Below are positions 1 through 4,984 of a DNA stretch of 5,946 nucleotides, piece after piece. The notes under the pieces were generated by a model. The model was not told the origin of the DNA. It saw nothing but the letters and a program-made list of their open reading frames with translations, and ran no database searches. The position numbers were made by a program, and so were the translations under genes. Origin of the DNA: Butyrivibrio sp. UBA3740. Its GTDB lineage: Bacteria; Bacillota; Clostridia; Lachnospirales; Lachnospiraceae. Within the stretch, counting starts at the first letter, position 1. The number at the start of each line of letters is the position of its first letter. The DNA lies in assembly GCA_002372465.1 (NCBI GenBank), contig DFGW01000142.1:1-5946 (forward strand), read 5' to 3'.

Positions 1-746
1 TCTTCGAATACGAACATCTTCTTTCTGATCTCGTCTGCAAGTTCCGGCTCTTCGATTTCCAGAGTCTCCATGATATGTTTCTCTGTGGCACGGTCTACAG
101 TATTCAGGATCTCTACAACTGCATCTACACCACCGATTATTGTGTAATCCTGGTTTACAAGAGATGACAACTTTGATTCCAAAACCTTCTCTACCTCTTT
201 AATGGTATCAGGGCTTGTTCTATCCATGGCCGCGATACGCTTGGTAACATCAGCCTGTCTGTCCGGTGCCAGAGCAGAAAGGATCATGGCTGACTGCGCA
301 GGTGACATATATGACAAAATAAGAGCAATGGTCTGAGGATGCTCATCCTGAATGAAGGTAAGTATCTGTGAGGGCTCAGTCTTTCTGATAAATTCAAAAG
401 GCTTAACCTGAAGTGAAGCTGTGAGCTTACTGATGACATCAAGAGCCTTATCCTCACCAAGAGCCTTCTCAAGAAGCTCCTTAGCATAGGTGATACCACC
501 TTCAGCAATATACTGCTGAGCCAGGCACACCCCATAAAACTCCTCCAGTACAGCTTCCTTTACCTGAGATGTTACTGACCTGGTATTGGCAATTTCCAAG
601 GTCAGCTCCTCAATCTCTTCTTCCTTAAGATGTTTGAATATGGCGGAGGATTTTTCCGGTCCAAGAGCGATCAGAAGAATCGCAGCCTTTTGAGTACCGG
701 TCAATTCCGATATTAAGGGATTGCCCCCTGTCTCCATGTCCATCAT
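1..746 (-). CDS. fliG: Flagellar motor switch protein FliG, 5' part (C-terminus beyond window)
   Basis: FliG is the rotor protein that joins the cytoplasmic face of the FliF MS ring to the C-ring and, through its C-terminal domain, receives torque from the MotA stator. The first 248 residues are present, read from my own translation. The N-terminal FliF-binding domain starts around TGTQKAAILLIALG (residues 16-29). The middle domain carries the EHPQT signature at residues 135-139 and the FliM-contact region. The glycine pair near residue 205 begins the linker towards the C-terminal domain. The family is usually about 335-340 residues, so the charged torque helix lies outside the window. The start is fixed at ATG ATG (746-741) because an in-frame TAG lies two codons upstream; the only ribosome-site-like sequence is a weak GGGG about 9 nt before it. 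It follows fliF by 48 nt and is surely in the same operon. The truncation is only the window edge. Confidence 0.97.
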   Translation of the reverse strand, partial: MMDMETGGNPLISELTGTQKAAILLIALGPEKSSAIFKHLKEEEIEELTLEIANTRSVTSQVKEAVLEEFYGVCLAQQYIAEGGITYAKELLEKALGEDKALDVISKLTASLQVKPFEFIRKTEPSQILTFIQDEHPQTIALILSYMSPAQSAMILSALAPDRQADVTKRIAAMDRTSPDTIKEVEKVLESKLSSLVNQDYTIIGGVDAVVEILNTVDRATEKHIMETLEIEEPELADEIRKKMFVFE

Positions 747-794
747 AGCTTTCTACCCCATACAAATCTTTATATACATAGTGGTGATATGTTA

Positions 795-2414
795 TCAACC
801 GTAGTCCTCGTTTAGCCAGTTCCTAAGAAGCGTAGCTGCAGCTTCGGGATTCTCATCAACAAATTTCTCAATAAGCCTCTTTGTTTCAGACCCCTGATCC
901 ATCTCGATATCCATCAGTGACTCCTCAGGCTGGGACTCAAGAAGCTGTTCAACTGAAAGCTGCTCGGGTTGCTCGGGTTCTTCTTCCACCTTCTTGGAGG
1001 TCCACATGCTTCTGATGATAACAAATGCCAGAAGTCCAAGAATAACCAGAATAAGAAGGATCTGTAGGATATCTGTAACAGTAATGGCGCTGCCTGTTCT
1101 GTCAAAGAAGACATACTCCGTATATGCTGCCATTGCAACATTCTCAGCACTTATACCTGTTGCCTTGGCAACTACATTGATCATTTCTTCGGGAACATCT
1201 GTTGCTACAGGCTCAGTGTTATTTGCCTTAAAGTCCTCCCAGGTGGCATTCTCATGCTCCTCAGCCTTATAATCCTCTTCCTTCATAACGGAATAATTGA
1301 TGGCTGTTACTGAGATGGAGCTCTCGGAATACTTTACTGCACCGGGAACGCTTTCTGTTGTGGTAATAGTCTCATTGGGAAGATAATCTCTTGATTCCTC
1401 AGTGATTGTAGAATTTGAATTGGTGTTGTCCTGGGTCACATATGTGGTCTCATCTTCTGCGTTGGTATCGGTTCCCGGGATTCCACTTATTCCGCTTACG
1501 TTCTCAGCATTGTAAGTATCCTCATGGCTAAGTACACCCTGAGTCTGATCTTCAGCAGGTGTATATCTGTGATCCACAACCTCCTGCTTGGTAAAGTCCA
1601 TAACCAGATTGCTGGCAACTTCGATATCATCATAAAGCTTTGTACCAAGCAAAACCTTTTTAACCTCAGCCTTTACAAGCTGCTCAGCCTTTGCCTTGGC
1701 AGAAAGCTGTGAAGCAGCCATACCAGAAGTGGTTGTATCTTCACCGCCGGAGAAAAGCATATTTCCCGTGCTGTCCAAAATAACAATATTGTCAGTGTTC
1801 TCATTACCTATGGCAACTGCTACTGCCTTGGCAAGAAAAGCAGCATTCTCTTCATCAAACTTTCCGTCATCCTTAAGATTAAGGAGTATCCATGCGGAAG
1901 ACTCTTCCTGATTACCGATCAAGGTCCCGTCATTGTCGGGAATGTGAAGCTTTACATTGGCGCTTTCGATAGCATCAAACTTGGCGATGAAGTCCTGTTC
2001 CAGCCGGCTCTCCAGATAAAGCACATATTTCTTTTGCTTATCAGATTCCGTTGTGGAAAAGCTTCCGTTTGTAACATTGTCAATGCTGTAGGCATAAGAC
2101 TGGATATCGTTGGCTCCAAGAAGAAGATTGGCGGAGGCCTGATCTTTTTTAAGAACCTTAAACTCAAGACCGTCATCGGACATCTTGTAGTTTATGGCAT
2201 TAGAATCAAGAAGGTCTCTTATCTCAGAAGCCTCCTTTGTAGATTGCGCATTTGCTAAAAGAATGTATTGTGGCTGATTTAAAACAGACACCAAAATAAT
2301 GATGGTAAGCAGTACTACCGTGCTGGCCCCGATAATAAGGGTCTTCTGCCGGGCTGTAAACTGATTCCACCAGTCGAGAACTCGCTGCCAAATAGCTCTA
2401 AATCTTTCAGGCAT
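795..2414 (-). CDS. fliF: Flagellar MS-ring protein FliF
   Basis: FliF oligomerises in the cytoplasmic membrane to form the MS ring, the base on which rod, switch and export gate assemble. The 539 residues fit the family's usual 500-570. Transmembrane segment 1 lies at about residues 26-45, followed by the YscJ/FliF ring-building domain to about 220, then the FliF C domain with a variable acidic, Ser/Thr/Asn-rich stretch at about 285-360. Transmembrane segment 2 is at about 448-467. The cytoplasmic tail ends in an amphipathic segment (KRLIEKFVDENPEAAATLL, then RNWLNEDYG, about 512-539) that matches the known FliG-binding end of FliF; fliG is the next gene. The ATG at 2414 is supported by GGGAGG 7-8 nt upstream. 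It lies 101 nt after fliE, a gap with a long inverted repeat, and 48 nt before fliG. No frameshift or missing part is seen. Confidence 0.98.
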   Translation of the reverse strand: MPERFRAIWQRVLDWWNQFTARQKTLIIGASTVVLLTIIILVSVLNQPQYILLANAQSTKEASEIRDLLDSNAINYKMSDDGLEFKVLKKDQASANLLLGANDIQSYAYSIDNVTNGSFSTTESDKQKKYVLYLESRLEQDFIAKFDAIESANVKLHIPDNDGTLIGNQEESSAWILLNLKDDGKFDEENAAFLAKAVAVAIGNENTDNIVILDSTGNMLFSGGEDTTTSGMAASQLSAKAKAEQLVKAEVKKVLLGTKLYDDIEVASNLVMDFTKQEVVDHRYTPAEDQTQGVLSHEDTYNAENVSGISGIPGTDTNAEDETTYVTQDNTNSNSTITEESRDYLPNETITTTESVPGAVKYSESSISVTAINYSVMKEEDYKAEEHENATWEDFKANNTEPVATDVPEEMINVVAKATGISAENVAMAAYTEYVFFDRTGSAITVTDILQILLILVILGLLAFVIIRSMWTSKKVEEEPEQPEQLSVEQLLESQPEESLMDIEMDQGSETKRLIEKFVDENPEAAATLLRNWLNEDYG

Positions 2415-2452
2415 TTATTCTCCCTCCCCTATATATAAAACTAAACATTTTA

Positions 2453-2516
2453 AGCGATATATGCATGACTCTTTGTGCAAGCACAGCTACACATGAACTT
2501 GAAGCCCTATATCGCT
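2453..2516 (-). repeat. Long inverted repeat in the fliE-fliF gap
   Basis: AGCGATATA (2453-2461) pairs perfectly with TATATCGCT (2508-2516); three further A-T pairs follow beyond one mismatch. The loop is 46 nt and holds a smaller TGTGC/GCACA hairpin. The outer arm covers the fliE stop codon. Possible role: mRNA stability or processing between fliE and fliF. The fliF ribosome site lies outside the stem. Confidence 0.45.
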
Positions 2517-2860
2517 CAAATCTGCATCTGAGTGATTTCCCTGTATGCACTCATAGCCCTGTCCCTGATAGCAATGGTGTACTGAAGGGCTGTAGATGCT
2601 TTTTGAAGAGCAATGGAAAGGTCGTGGGTATTGTCCGTCTGTCCCAAAGCCCATTTGATCTCTTCATTCTCTGCATCAGAAAGATATGCATTAGTAGTAT
2701 TGATATTGTCCACAGCAGCTGAAAAGATGCTCTTGAAGGACTCATCGTTCCCCTTCTGGTCGTCACCAAGAACATTGTGTACTCTGCTGTTGGTCTTCTC
2801 TGCATGTCTTATAACATCTGAACTCACATTGCGAAGCTGTGAAATATCAAGAGATGCCAT
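2516..2860 (-). CDS. fliE: Flagellar hook-basal body complex protein FliE
   Basis: FliE is a small protein exported early by the flagellar type III system that joins the MS ring to the proximal rod. At 114 residues it is close to the family norm of about 100-115. The diagnostic region is the C-terminal helix ALQYTIAIRDRAMSAYREI followed by TQMQI, matching the conserved FliE ending in which an RD/RN pair and a final MQI recur. The N-terminus is polar and variable, as is common. The ATG at 2860 has a good GGGAGG about 8-9 nt upstream. It lies 93 nt after flgC and 101 nt before fliF, both unusually long gaps containing possible RNA structures. Its position between flgC and fliF is the classic Bacillus/Clostridia arrangement. 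No signal peptide is present, as expected for an export-apparatus substrate. Confidence 0.95.
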   Translation of the reverse strand: MASLDISQLRNVSSDVIRHAEKTNSRVHNVLGDDQKGNDESFKSIFSAAVDNINTTNAYLSDAENEEIKWALGQTDNTHDLSIALQKASTALQYTIAIRDRAMSAYREITQMQI

Positions 2861-2898
2861 ATTAATTTTCCTCCCAATTTACTATAATGAACAAGGAA

Positions 2899-2951
2899 GT
2901 TACGTCAGGCGTAACACGTTCACACCAGGCTCAAAAAACTTCGCCAGGTGT
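2899..2951 (-). repeat. Two tandem stem-loops in the flgC-fliE gap
   Basis: The 93-nt gap contains two hairpins. One pairs ACACCAGGC (2922-2930) with GCCAGGTGT (2943-2951), 8 of 9 pairs, 12-nt loop. The other pairs GTTACG (2899-2904) with CGTAAC (2910-2915), perfect, 5-nt loop. No U-tract follows the second, so simple termination is unlikely. They may protect flgC mRNA or set processing within the operon. Confidence 0.5.
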
Positions 2952-2953
2952 TC

Positions 2954-3400
2954 TCAGCTCTGTCCCAGTTCAAGTCCCCTTGTAGCCATGGCTTTGCTGG
3001 CATTAAATGCCGTTGCATTAGCCTCGTAGGACCGGCTGGCGTCAATAAGGTTTGTCATCTCAGTGACAGTATTGACATTGGGATAGGTAACATAACCGTT
3101 CTCATCAGAATCGGGATGAGAAGGATCATAAACAATGTTCATCTGTGTCCAGGTGTCATCCTGAACAGTGGTAACCTTAACTCCTCTCCCGGAATAATGG
3201 TCCAGCCTTTCGTTAAGGATCCTGGAAAAGGGAGTCTGTGTCCCCTTCTCCTCAAATCTGACAACCTTTCTGACATAAGGAGATCCATCTGCTGTTCGGG
3301 TGGTATTAGCATTGGCAATGTTCTCAGAAATGATATCCATTCTGAAACGCTGAGCCGTCATACCTGATGAATTGATATTAAAAGAATCAAATATGCTCAT
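2954..3400 (-). CDS. flgC: Flagellar basal-body rod protein FlgC
   Basis: FlgC is a proximal rod subunit exported by the flagellar type III system. The 148 residues are typical. The N-terminal D0 helix (residues about 1-35) holds the rod/hook signature with NIAN followed by T-rich residues (SENIANANTTRT). The C-terminal D0 helix (about 108-147) contains VNTVTEMTNLIDASRSYEAN and then a coiled-coil-like AFNASKAM, the standard FlgC ending. The start ATG at 3400 is preceded by GGAGGTGAT (3414-3406), a complete match to the 16S anti-Shine-Dalgarno sequence and the strongest ribosome site in the window. Only 18 nt separate it from the flgB stop, so the two are co-transcribed and made in comparable amounts. 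The product probably forms the axial rod together with FlgB and partners encoded elsewhere. Nothing is abnormal in the reading frame. Confidence 0.97.
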   Translation of the reverse strand: MSIFDSFNINSSGMTAQRFRMDIISENIANANTTRTADGSPYVRKVVRFEEKGTQTPFSRILNERLDHYSGRGVKVTTVQDDTWTQMNIVYDPSHPDSDENGYVTYPNVNTVTEMTNLIDASRSYEANATAFNASKAMATRGLELGQS

Positions 3401-3405
3401 CTTAA

Positions 3406-3414
3406 ATCACCTCC
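3406..3414 (-). promoter_or_regulatory. Very strong ribosome binding site of flgC
   Basis: GGAGGTGAT on the minus strand is a full-length complement of the 16S rRNA 3' end, with 9 nt between GGAGG and the ATG at 3400. It contrasts with the weaker TTG-started flgB just upstream and with the weak site of fliG. Confidence 0.8.
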
Positions 3415-3418
3415 CACA

Positions 3419-3814
3419 TTATGATGACTTGGTCACAGCATTAAGATTTGAAAACTCTGACTTAATGCCTTCCATAAGGCCGTTATACTTGAGCTGATTG
3501 GCTGCAAGGATAACATTCTCAGTATCTATGTCCACATTATTCTTGTCAGTTCTGTAGGAAAATCCGGAGTAATCATTAACAACCCTGGCCTCAAGGTGTT
3601 TGTCCTTAAGATCTGAAACCTTGGCATCCATGGTTTTGTAGCGCGAGTGACCAAGAGCTCTTTCAAGCTCATCCTCAAAGTTGAGGTCCTGCCTCTTGTA
3701 ACCGGGCGTATCAATGTTTGCAATATTATTGGCAATTATTTCATTTCTGGTCCAGGACGCATCAGCGGCCTTATCAAGCACGTTAATGTAGTCAAAGACA
3801 TTGCTGTTGATCAA
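3419..3814 (-). CDS. flgB: Flagellar basal-body rod protein FlgB (TTG start)
   Basis: FlgB is a proximal rod subunit and the first gene of the flagellar operon. The N-terminal D0 region carries the rod signature ANNIANIDTPGYKRQDLNFE. The C-terminal D0 helix (VILAANQLKYNGLMEGIK) is also conserved. No in-frame ATG exists near the N-terminus; the candidates are TTG at 3820 and TTG at 3814. The ribosome site AAGGAGG (3829-3823) is only 2 nt from the first but 8 nt from the second, so I choose 3814, giving 131 residues; the longer form would have 133. A TTG start may lower its translation relative to flgC. Upstream lie a sigma-A-like promoter about 30-60 nt away and a sigma-28-like promoter about 200 nt away, with the codY terminator between them. 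The identity is firm; the exact start is less so. Confidence 0.94.
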   Translation of the reverse strand: MINSNVFDYINVLDKAADASWTRNEIIANNIANIDTPGYKRQDLNFEDELERALGHSRYKTMDAKVSDLKDKHLEARVVNDYSGFSYRTDKNNVDIDTENVILAANQLKYNGLMEGIKSEFSNLNAVTKSS

Positions 3815-3822
3815 TTGCAAGC

Positions 3823-3829
3823 CCTCCTT
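3823..3829 (-). promoter_or_regulatory. Ribosome binding site deciding the flgB start
   Basis: AAGGAGG on the minus strand ends 8 nt before TTG at 3814 but only 2 nt before TTG at 3820. This spacing favours the downstream TTG as initiation codon. Confidence 0.75.
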
Positions 3830-3842
3830 CGCATTATTATTA

Positions 3843-3871
3843 ATAATATGATTTTTTTCACTAAATTACAA
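3843..3871 (-). promoter_or_regulatory. Probable sigma-A promoter of the flgB operon
   Basis: Minus strand: TTGTAA (3871-3866, 4 of 6 to TTGACA), a 17-nt spacer, then TATTAT (3848-3843, 5 of 6 to TATAAT). Start would be near 3836, giving a leader of about 20 nt that holds the AAGGAGG site. It lies downstream of the codY terminator, as an operon promoter should. The region is very AT-rich, which raises the chance of accidental matches. Confidence 0.5.
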
Positions 3872-3923
3872 GTGTTATATACTTTATATTGTGCTTTTTA
3901 CGGCGTTTATCTACAAAATGTAT

Positions 3924-3965
3924 GAAAAAAACAAAGAAAGGATTTATCCTTTGATAAATCCTTTC
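3924..3965 (-). terminator. Intrinsic terminator after codY
   Basis: A perfect 13-bp stem (arms 3936-3948 and 3953-3965) with a 4-nt loop is followed, in minus-strand direction, by a U-rich tract (TTTG then seven T, 3935-3924). It lies 56 nt past the codY stop and before flgB, so it separates codY from the flagellar operon. The stem is mostly A/T with only a few G/C pairs, so it may be leaky. It also lies downstream of the sigma-28-like promoter. Confidence 0.88.
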
Positions 3966-3987
3966 ATCATAATCCCATCCGTGTCGG

Positions 3988-4011
3988 AAATATTGTTGTA
4001 CTACAATATTT
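3988..4011. repeat. 24-bp near-perfect palindrome between codY and flgB
   Basis: Half-site AAATATTGT (3988-3996) is mirrored by ACAATATTT (4003-4011) around a GTAC core; 11 of 12 base pairs are symmetric. It begins 10 nt after the codY stop and overlaps the end of the sigma-28-like -10 and the expected start site. It could be an operator for a dimeric regulator, or a hairpin in the codY mRNA 3' end. It does not match the CodY box, and I do not recognise the regulator. Confidence 0.6.
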
Positions 4012-4037
4012 ATCGGCAAATCAGATTTCCTGCTTTA
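4010..4037 (-). promoter_or_regulatory. Sigma-28 (SigD/FliA-type) promoter upstream of flgB
   Basis: Minus strand: TAAA (4037-4034), 16-nt spacer, GCCGATAA (4017-4010). The flagellar sigma-28 consensus is TAAA, 14-16 nt, GCCGATAA/T, so both elements match fully within the allowed spacing. The -35 lies in the last codons of codY and the -10 just past its stop. The predicted start is near 4003, leaving a leader of almost 190 nt that contains the codY terminator. The location before a flagellar operon supports it. Confidence 0.72.
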
Positions 4038-4800
4038 GCTTTTTTATTTCTCCGAAGACAACATCGTTGGTAACCTTGATATAAGTGCCCTTCATTCCTG
4101 AGGACCGGGATTCTATTACCCCGGCACTTTCGAATTTTCTAAGGGCATTTACAATTACACTTCTGGTAATGCCCACCCTGTCTGCAATCTTGCTTGCCAC
4201 CAATACGCCTTCCATTCCGTCCAGCTCGTCGAATATATGTATGATGGCCTGCATTTCGGAAAAAGAAAGAGTTCCTATAGCCGATTTTACAACTGCCAGT
4301 TTCCTGCTTTCCTCAGCATTCTCTTCATTGACAGCTCTAAGCATTTCTAGTCCTACTACCGTTGTGCCGTATTCACAAAGAATAATGTCGTCAATGTCGT
4401 AGGGTTTTTCGGTTTTATAAATGAAAAGAGTTCCCAGCCTCTCTCCTGCAATCTCAATAGGTGTAATGATAGCCTGGAATTTGGAAAAATCAATTCCTTC
4501 AAATCCCAAAGTCTCCAGATTTACATTCTCTTTGGTGGAAAGGATCGTAAGAAGTCGCTCATTGAGCATAGGATCAATAAAAGAGCCTACATTGTCAACT
4601 AAAAGTCCCGTCAATGATTCAACATCTGCACTCTCGCCAATTCCCAATACCTTACCCTTTTTACTGATAACAAACATATTGGAGGATAAAATATCACACA
4701 GCACTCTGCAGATGTCGTTGAAAACAACTTTTCCGGAATTACTGTTATGAAGCAGTTTCCCTATCTTACGGGTCTTATCCAGTAGTTGTACACTACTCAT
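4021..4800 (-). CDS. codY: Global transcriptional regulator CodY
   Basis: CodY is a dimeric DNA-binding protein that senses branched-chain amino acids, and in many species GTP. In rich conditions it represses genes for amino-acid synthesis, transport and often motility. The 259 residues are exactly the family length. The N-terminal GAF ligand domain spans about residues 1-155 with a helical linker to about 180. The C-terminal winged helix-turn-helix (about 200-242) contains ASKIADRVGITRSVIVNALR and then FESAGVIESRSSGMKGTYIKV split around it, nearly identical to the Bacillus recognition helix and wing. ATG at 4800 is preceded by AAAGGAG at 7 nt. It has its own promoter and terminator, and two CodY-box-like sites lie about 155 nt upstream, hinting at autoregulation. 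It sits between topA and the flagellar operon, a linkage also known in Bacillus, where CodY affects fla/che transcription. Confidence 0.98.
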   Translation of the reverse strand: MSSVQLLDKTRKIGKLLHNSNSGKVVFNDICRVLCDILSSNMFVISKKGKVLGIGESADVESLTGLLVDNVGSFIDPMLNERLLTILSTKENVNLETLGFEGIDFSKFQAIITPIEIAGERLGTLFIYKTEKPYDIDDIILCEYGTTVVGLEMLRAVNEENAEESRKLAVVKSAIGTLSFSEMQAIIHIFDELDGMEGVLVASKIADRVGITRSVIVNALRKFESAGVIESRSSGMKGTYIKVTNDVVFGEIKKLKQEI

Positions 4801-4852
4801 CAGAGTTCTCCTTTACAAGATAATTCACCATTTCGTATAGCCTGATTCTGTA

Positions 4853-4870
4853 TAGACGAAAAAACGTCTA
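4853..4870 (-). repeat. Small stem-loop in the codY leader
   Basis: TAGACG (4853-4858) and CGTCTA (4865-4870) form a 6-bp stem with a loop of six U in the minus-strand RNA, about 15 nt after the predicted start. No U-tract follows the stem, so it is not a terminator. It may stabilise the mRNA 5' end. It matches no riboswitch I recognise. Confidence 0.4.
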
Positions 4871-4891
4871 ATTTCTCACTACACTATTTGT

Positions 4892-4920
4892 ATCATAGCA
4901 TAAAAAAATAGGCGCTTCAA
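4892..4920 (-). promoter_or_regulatory. Probable sigma-A promoter of codY
   Basis: Minus strand: TTGAAG (4920-4915, 4 of 6), 17-nt spacer, TATGAT (4897-4892, 5 of 6), with an extended -10 TGC immediately before. Start would be near 4885, giving a leader of about 85 nt. The -35 is part of the topA terminator hairpin and the spacer contains its U-tract, so the two signals are physically merged. Confidence 0.6.
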
Positions 4921-4935
4921 ATAATAAAGCGCCTA
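4902..4935 (-). terminator. Intrinsic terminator after topA
   Basis: A 9-bp GC-rich stem (arms TAGGCGCTT 4909-4917 and AAGCGCCTA 4927-4935, loop 4918-4926) is followed in the minus direction by seven T (4908-4902). It lies 50 nt past the topA stop and separates topA from codY. It overlaps the codY -35 element. Confidence 0.9.
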
Positions 4936-4955
4936 CAAATATTAAAATAAGGTGA

Positions 4956-4980
4956 AGTTTTCAGAAACTTTCAGAAAATT
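4956..4980. promoter_or_regulatory. Two overlapping CodY-box-like sites
   Basis: The CodY consensus is AATTTTCWGAAAATT. Positions 4966-4980 read AACTTTCAGAAAATT (14 of 15) and 4956-4970 read AGTTTTCAGAAACTT (13 of 15); they overlap by 5 nt, with cores 10 nt apart. Overlapping CodY motifs are known in Bacillus operators. The sites start 4 nt after the topA stop, about 36 nt above the codY -35. Likely role: autoregulation of codY, or a roadblock to topA read-through; the far-upstream position leaves this open. Confidence 0.62.
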
Positions 4981-4984
4981 ATCG

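Noticed and set aside
284..535. Minus-strand 83-codon frame
   Set aside because: It is a shifted frame inside fliG; the fliG frame gives conserved FliG sequence across the same bases, including EHPQT.
2034..2044. Possible frameshift or gene break in fliF or other genes
   Set aside because: All frames run unbroken with conserved ends; topA and fliG are partial only because the window ends.
2471..2496. Cysteine-containing frame (MCSCACTKSHAYIA) in the fliE-fliF gap
   Set aside because: It has no ribosome site before its ATG and overlaps the inverted repeat; no family is recognisable.
3811..3834. Seven-codon ATG frame (MRRACN plus one TGA) overlapping the flgB ribosome site and TTG start
   Set aside because: It contains the flgB ribosome site and has none of its own; the overlap with the start is most likely chance.
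3896..3907. GCCGTAAA on the minus strand as an alternative sigma-28 -10 nearer flgB
   Set aside because: Only 6 of 8 bases match and no TAAA lies 14-16 nt upstream; the site at 4010-4037 is far better.
4801..4890. Riboswitch or T-box in the codY leader
   Set aside because: Only one small 6-bp hairpin is visible and there is no terminator/antiterminator pair or T-box motif before codY.
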